Below are positions 33,303 to 36,730 of a stretch of 36,730 bases of DNA, in pieces. The stretch is taken from positions 41,789 to 78,518 of the forward strand of contig DDPV01000002.1 of NCBI GenBank assembly GCA_002342365.1, in the 5' to 3' direction. Source of the DNA: Burkholderiales bacterium UBA2459. GTDB lineage: Bacteria > Pseudomonadota > Gammaproteobacteria > Burkholderiales > Burkholderiaceae_E. The notes below the pieces were generated by a model. It was given only the letters and a program-made list of their open reading frames with translations. It ran no database searches and was not told the origin of the DNA. Both the position numbers and the translations under genes were made by a program. Within the stretch, counting starts at the first letter, position 1, and every line of letters starts with the position of its first letter.

Positions 33303-34685
33303 TTAGCGCGCAGCCCAGGGCTTGATCGCTGCCTTCAAAGCCTTATAACCATCAATATAACGAGGCCGCTTGCCGCTATAAATGTGATCAAAGATGGCCA
33401 GTTGCTCATCAAGCCATGTGGCCAGGACCTCATGTCCCGGGTTGGCAGCCTTGTAGGCTTCATTGATAAGCACAAAATGAATGCGTGGGTCGTAGGGTTG
33501 CTTTTCGCCTCCCACTGTCTCATCGCCGTCAAGTAGTCGCAACAACATGGCGTCGGCCGAACCAAGCGTTTGTTCGTAAATCGGCGCACCATGAATGCGG
33601 TACATCACGCTGGTCATGTCCTTGCCGTTGGTCATGGTGAAACCCATTTCGGTCCACAGCTTTTTCATGTCGACCTTGGCACCTGCGGCATCCAACACCA
33701 TTTGGCCCCAGTCGCGCAGAAAATCAGGTGCATCAGCCATCAGGTCGGTGAGACGGTCACCATCCAAATCGGTCGCATAAACAATGCAGGGGCGCTTTCG
33801 AATCATGTCGTGCAACAGCAACCCGAAATTGGTGTCGGCGATGTGCTCGTAGACCTCGCCACCCCAGTTCTCCATCCCTTGTTTAAAGTCGCCAGGCAAG
33901 AGCGCAACAATCGCATCGACATTGGCGCGATGCTCTTCATATGCATCCACGGTGTATTGCCTTTTGAGCTTGAACTGGGTGCCTTGCAAAAGCCAGCGAA
34001 AAATGCCGGCATTGACCGCGTCTTCCTGAGCCTGCGTCGGTTTGGTTGCCACGCGACCGATCTGGCGTGTTTCGTGGACCATTTGTAAAAAAAGCCTTGC
34101 CGCGTAAGCCATGCGAACACCGGGTGTGTTCATTTCGGAATGGATCACGCCGCTCGCCGGATCAACCCGGAAGCTTTTCTTGTCCTGGGAGTAGGGCAGT
34201 CCCGGCATGAAACGAATGCTGGTGATCCCACCATAAGGGCGCACATTGCAATAGACACCGGCTGCGGTGCGCAAGGGCGCGTTGGCAGACTTGCCATTGA
34301 CCACCACCTTCTTGCCCGCTTCGTTGACCATGAAGTCACCCGCGGTTGACCATTTCAGTGCGGTGTAGTCGAGCTTGCCGAACCAGTCGAGCGGAGCCAG
34401 CTTGTTGTCGTGCCGAAACTGCGCCATCATCGGCACGCCTAAAAAAGGCAAGCCCAGCACATCAAGCGCCATGATGGTGCCATTGAGTGCAAACATATCG
34501 GTGAAAGCATGAGCGACCGGCTTGACATCGTCACTCCATTGGCCGCCTTCCCAAATGATGGCGTCTGGATGGCCCTGAGGCCGTACCGACGAGCGCCTGT
34601 AAAGACTGTCTAAATGCTTGAACAGATCGCCGTGTTGTTCTTCCTGGGCGATTTTCAAGAGATCGATGGTTTGGGTTTGCGACAT
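33303..34685 (-). CDS. Unrecognised 460-residue protein
   Basis: I do not recognise this protein. It starts at an ATG with AAAGG about 9 bases upstream and has no signal peptide or lipobox. Residues 57-89 are the most hydrophobic part (AHAFTDMFALNG to VPMMAQF) but are interrupted by charged residues, so a membrane helix is doubtful. The segment VYATDLDGDRLTDL (302-315) places aspartates at 306, 308, 310 and 314 like an EF-hand or dockerin loop. Other striking stretches are GVYCNVRPYGG (143-153) and DPRIHFVLINEAY (399-411). Composition and codon use look like the neighbours', so it reads as a real, soluble enzyme-like protein. It probably has its own promoter and lies upstream of sthA. Confidence 0.8.
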   Translation of the reverse strand: MSQTQTIDLLKIAQEEQHGDLFKHLDSLYRRSSVRPQGHPDAIIWEGGQWSDDVKPVAHAFTDMFALNGTIMALDVLGLPFLGVPMMAQFRHDNKLAPLDWFGKLDYTALKWSTAGDFMVNEAGKKVVVNGKSANAPLRTAAGVYCNVRPYGGITSIRFMPGLPYSQDKKSFRVDPASGVIHSEMNTPGVRMAYAARLFLQMVHETRQIGRVATKPTQAQEDAVNAGIFRWLLQGTQFKLKRQYTVDAYEEHRANVDAIVALLPGDFKQGMENWGGEVYEHIADTNFGLLLHDMIRKRPCIVYATDLDGDRLTDLMADAPDFLRDWGQMVLDAAGAKVDMKKLWTEMGFTMTNGKDMTSVMYRIHGAPIYEQTLGSADAMLLRLLDGDETVGGEKQPYDPRIHFVLINEAYKAANPGHEVLATWLDEQLAIFDHIYSGKRPRYIDGYKALKAAIKPWAAR

Positions 34686-34710
34686 GAGCCTGGGCCTTTC
34701 TTCGAAGTGA

Positions 34711-34758
34711 GTGTTGCAGGCAAAGCCAAGCCGTCGGTGTTGGCAAGGTCAAGCCGTC
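34711..34758. repeat. Two imperfect direct repeats in the leader of the unrecognised gene
   Basis: On the plus strand GGCAAAGCCAAGCCGTC (34719-34735) recurs as GGCAAGGTCAAGCCGTC (34742-34758). The 17-base copies differ at two positions and are spaced 23 bases apart. Both are preceded by GTGTTG, so the full units are 34711-34735 and 34737-34758. They lie between the candidate promoter and the start codon. They may be an operator pair, a leader RNA element, or a simple duplication. Confidence 0.8.
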
Positions 34759-34778
34759 TTGGATGATTCCGGGGCCGC

Positions 34779-34787
34779 ATTATCGCA
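34779..34787 (-). promoter_or_regulatory. Candidate extended -10 promoter of the unrecognised gene
   Basis: TGCGATAAT on the minus strand fits an extended -10 (TGn plus GATAAT, five of six to consensus). The -35 region, 17 bases upstream in the end of the aminopeptidase gene, is poor. The transcript would start near 34772 and carry a leader of about 85 bases that includes both direct repeats. Confidence 0.35.
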
Positions 34788-34789
34788 TT

Positions 34790-36604
34790 TCAGATCGACT
34801 CGGTTCTTGCTGCTAACCAAGCCTTTGCCCTGCCCTCGAGCCTCGGGCTGAGTCGCTCGCGGACCACGTGGTGGTAGTCGTTGAGCCATTGCCTCTCGTC
34901 TTCGCGCAAAAGACTGAGCTCGAGGCAGCGGGTGTCAATCGGACACAAACTCAGGGTCTCAAAGCTCAGGAATTCGCCAAAATCCTCGTGATGCTTGGGC
35001 TTGAAGGGCTGATTGGCCACCAGATTTTCGATACGAACACCCCATTGCCCGGCGCGATAAATCCCGGGCTCAATCGAGGTAATCATGCCCGGCTCCATGG
35101 CCATATGCGGGGTGGGAATAGCCTTGCTGATGCTTTGCGGGCCCTCGTGAACATTCAAGAAGTAACCCACGCCGTGGCCGGTCCCATGCCCAAAGTCCAT
35201 GGCCTCGGCCCAAAGCGGCGCGCGTGCGATCGCATCGAGCATCGGCGCAAGCGTTCCTCGCGGAAAGCGGCAGCGCGACAAAGCCATGGTGCCTTTAAGC
35301 ACCAGCGTGAAGTCGCGGCGCATTGCGGCGCTGAGGTCGCCGATTTTCCACACCCGCGTGATATCGGTGGTGCCGCCAAGGTACTGCGCACCGCTGTCGA
35401 TCAGCAGCAGTCCGTTGCCCTCAATGCGGGCATGATGCGCATCGGTCGCGCGGTAATGCGGCATCGCGCCATTGGCATTAAAGCCTGCGATCGTTGGAAA
35501 GGACAGGCCAACGAATCCGCTGCCATGGCTTCTTTCCTCGCTCAAGCGCTCGTCGACATCAAGTTCGGTGATGTTTTGATGGCCAAGCGCCTGCTCAAAC
35601 CAGGCGTAAAAGCGGCACATCGCTGCGCCGTCCTCGATCATTGCCTGACGCACAAAGCCAAGTTCTTCGTCGGTTTTACGGCTTTTGAGCAAGGTGCTCG
35701 GGTTGATCTGCTCAAGCAGCTTGCAGGACTCAGGGATCGCCTCACGCAAGGCCAAGGTGACCCGGGTGGGGTCTAGCAAAACCCGTTCGTTCGCAGGCAG
35801 TGCGCTCAGATCTCGGGTGGCCTGATGGTAATCGAAACAATGAACCCCATCGTCTCGCAGGCGGGCTTGCAATTCACCGGGTATCTTGCCTGTTGCGACA
35901 TACAAATGGGCTGTATCAGCCTTGAGCATCAGGTGCGCAAGAAACACCGGGTTGTAGGCCACGTCGCTGCCGCGCAAATTCAATGCCCAGGCCACATCAT
36001 CAACCGTCGACAGCAGATGGGCTGTCGCGCCCAACCGGTGCATGGCGTCGCGGATCAACGCCAGCTTCTCGCGCCTCGTTCGGCTAGCTTGAGGCGCCAG
36101 ATGCTCGTAGATGGCAGCCTGGGGCAGTCCTGCGCGTTCGGGCCAGCAGTCTTGCAGCAAGTCCAGATCGGTGCGGAGGCTGAAACCAAGTTCAAGCATG
36201 CGCTCGCGCAAAAGCTTTGCCGAGGAAAGGGCAAGTACTGCGCCGTCAACCGCAACAGTCGCCTTTGGCGGCAAGTGCTTCAGCATCCATTCGCAAAGCA
36301 CTGCAGGCGTTGCCGACTGAACCTTTTCGAGATCAATGCCACTGCCTTGCAACTCCTGGTCGGCCTGAACCCAGTAGCGACTGTCTGCAAAAAGTGCCGC
36401 CTGCTCTTGGGCAACCATCAAGCTGCCCATCGATCCGCTAAAACCAGAGAACCACTGCCGGCCCTGCCAGCGTTGCGGCAAATACTCCGAAAGATGGGGG
36501 TCCGATGAGGGAATAAGAACGGCATCCACGCTGTGTGCCTGAAGTTGGCTGCGCAGGCTCCGGAGTCGGTCGGCCACGGTCTCGTTGCGGGTTTGCGTCA
36601 ACAT
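34790..36604 (-). CDS. Xaa-Pro aminopeptidase (aminopeptidase P, M24B family)
   Basis: Removes N-terminal residues preceding proline. This is the large, three-domain form (604 residues, like eukaryotic cytosolic AMPP) rather than the 440-residue E. coli PepP. Two creatinase-like N-terminal domains (VLIPSSDPHLSEYLPQRW, FADSRYWVQADQEL) precede the pita-bread catalytic domain. Dinuclear metal ligands (numbered from the ATG) are Asp403, Asp414, His477, Glu512 and Glu526, in DSGAQYLGGTTDITR, GHGTGHGVG, SIEPGIY and VRIENL. The ATG at 36604 is preferred over the TTG at 36607. Confidence 0.95.
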   Translation of the reverse strand: MLTQTRNETVADRLRSLRSQLQAHSVDAVLIPSSDPHLSEYLPQRWQGRQWFSGFSGSMGSLMVAQEQAALFADSRYWVQADQELQGSGIDLEKVQSATPAVLCEWMLKHLPPKATVAVDGAVLALSSAKLLRERMLELGFSLRTDLDLLQDCWPERAGLPQAAIYEHLAPQASRTRREKLALIRDAMHRLGATAHLLSTVDDVAWALNLRGSDVAYNPVFLAHLMLKADTAHLYVATGKIPGELQARLRDDGVHCFDYHQATRDLSALPANERVLLDPTRVTLALREAIPESCKLLEQINPSTLLKSRKTDEELGFVRQAMIEDGAAMCRFYAWFEQALGHQNITELDVDERLSEERSHGSGFVGLSFPTIAGFNANGAMPHYRATDAHHARIEGNGLLLIDSGAQYLGGTTDITRVWKIGDLSAAMRRDFTLVLKGTMALSRCRFPRGTLAPMLDAIARAPLWAEAMDFGHGTGHGVGYFLNVHEGPQSISKAIPTPHMAMEPGMITSIEPGIYRAGQWGVRIENLVANQPFKPKHHEDFGEFLSFETLSLCPIDTRCLELSLLREDERQWLNDYHHVVRERLSPRLEGRAKAWLAARTESI

Positions 36605-36730
36605 CAATTGTCCATTTCACATTTCATGGGGGGCAAAGCATCACTGGGGTCGATGATAGCCGTGGTTTGGAGAAGTCTGGCCTATGTTTATCCAATGCCG
36701 GCAGCCCTTTTGCTGGACGCAAGCTTTGGG

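Noticed and set aside
34868..35776. 302-residue open frame opposite the aminopeptidase P gene
   Set aside because: The opposite strand carries the complete metal-ligand set of M24B peptidases; the antisense translation shows no motif or start signal.
1..36730. Search for CRISPR arrays, tRNAs, insertion sequences, phage or defence genes
   Set aside because: No regularly spaced repeats, transposase or integrase motifs, or unexplained gaps over about 135 bases were seen. By-eye inspection could miss very short elements.

Overview
The window looks like chromosomal DNA of a betaproteobacterium, most likely of the order Burkholderiales. GC content is moderately high (high fifties by eye). The strongest argument is gene order: two blocks typical of Burkholderiales are recognisable, amgK-murU-(FAD monooxygenase)-dusB-fis-purH-ruvC-ruvA-ruvB-tolQRAB-pal, and lptD-surA-ksgA facing gloA-ygjP-plsC-gmhB-glyS-glyQ-lnt-ybeY-phoH-miaB. 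Genes are tightly packed, with many ATGA or GTGA stop/start overlaps, and no gap exceeds about 135 bases. I see no tRNA, rRNA, insertion sequence, integrase, CRISPR array or phage gene.

Layout. Positions 1-12462 (minus strand) run from amgK to pal: MurNAc recycling (amgK, murU), a UbiH-like monooxygenase, tRNA dihydrouridine synthase with the nucleoid protein Fis, purine synthesis (purH), Holliday-junction resolution (ruvCAB), then the Tol-Pal envelope system. Positions 12547-17040 (plus strand) hold lptD, surA and ksgA: LPS assembly, outer-membrane protein chaperoning and 16S rRNA dimethylation. Positions 17007-26953 (minus strand) hold gloA, ygjP, plsC, gmhB, glyS, glyQ, lnt, ybeY, phoH and miaB: methylglyoxal detoxification, phospholipid and LPS-heptose synthesis, glycyl-tRNA charging, lipoprotein acylation, RNA processing and tRNA thiomethylation.

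Positions 26966-36604 (minus strand) are the accessory part: a patatin-like hydrolase, a Baeyer-Villiger monooxygenase (BVMO), a zinc alcohol dehydrogenase, a short-chain dehydrogenase, a soluble transhydrogenase (SthA), a 460-residue protein I do not recognise, and a large aminopeptidase P. The BVMO, the two dehydrogenases and SthA make biochemical sense as an alcohol-to-ketone-to-ester/lactone module with NADPH balancing. The substrate cannot be read from the sequence.

Most notable: the unrecognised protein, which has its own short leader carrying two imperfect direct repeats and a candidate extended -10; the BVMO module; an LptD with only two cysteines; a UbiH-like protein with an eroded FAD-binding motif; and the absence of pdxA, corC/ybeX and ybgC from their usual places. 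No defence system or other clearly new multi-gene system was found.
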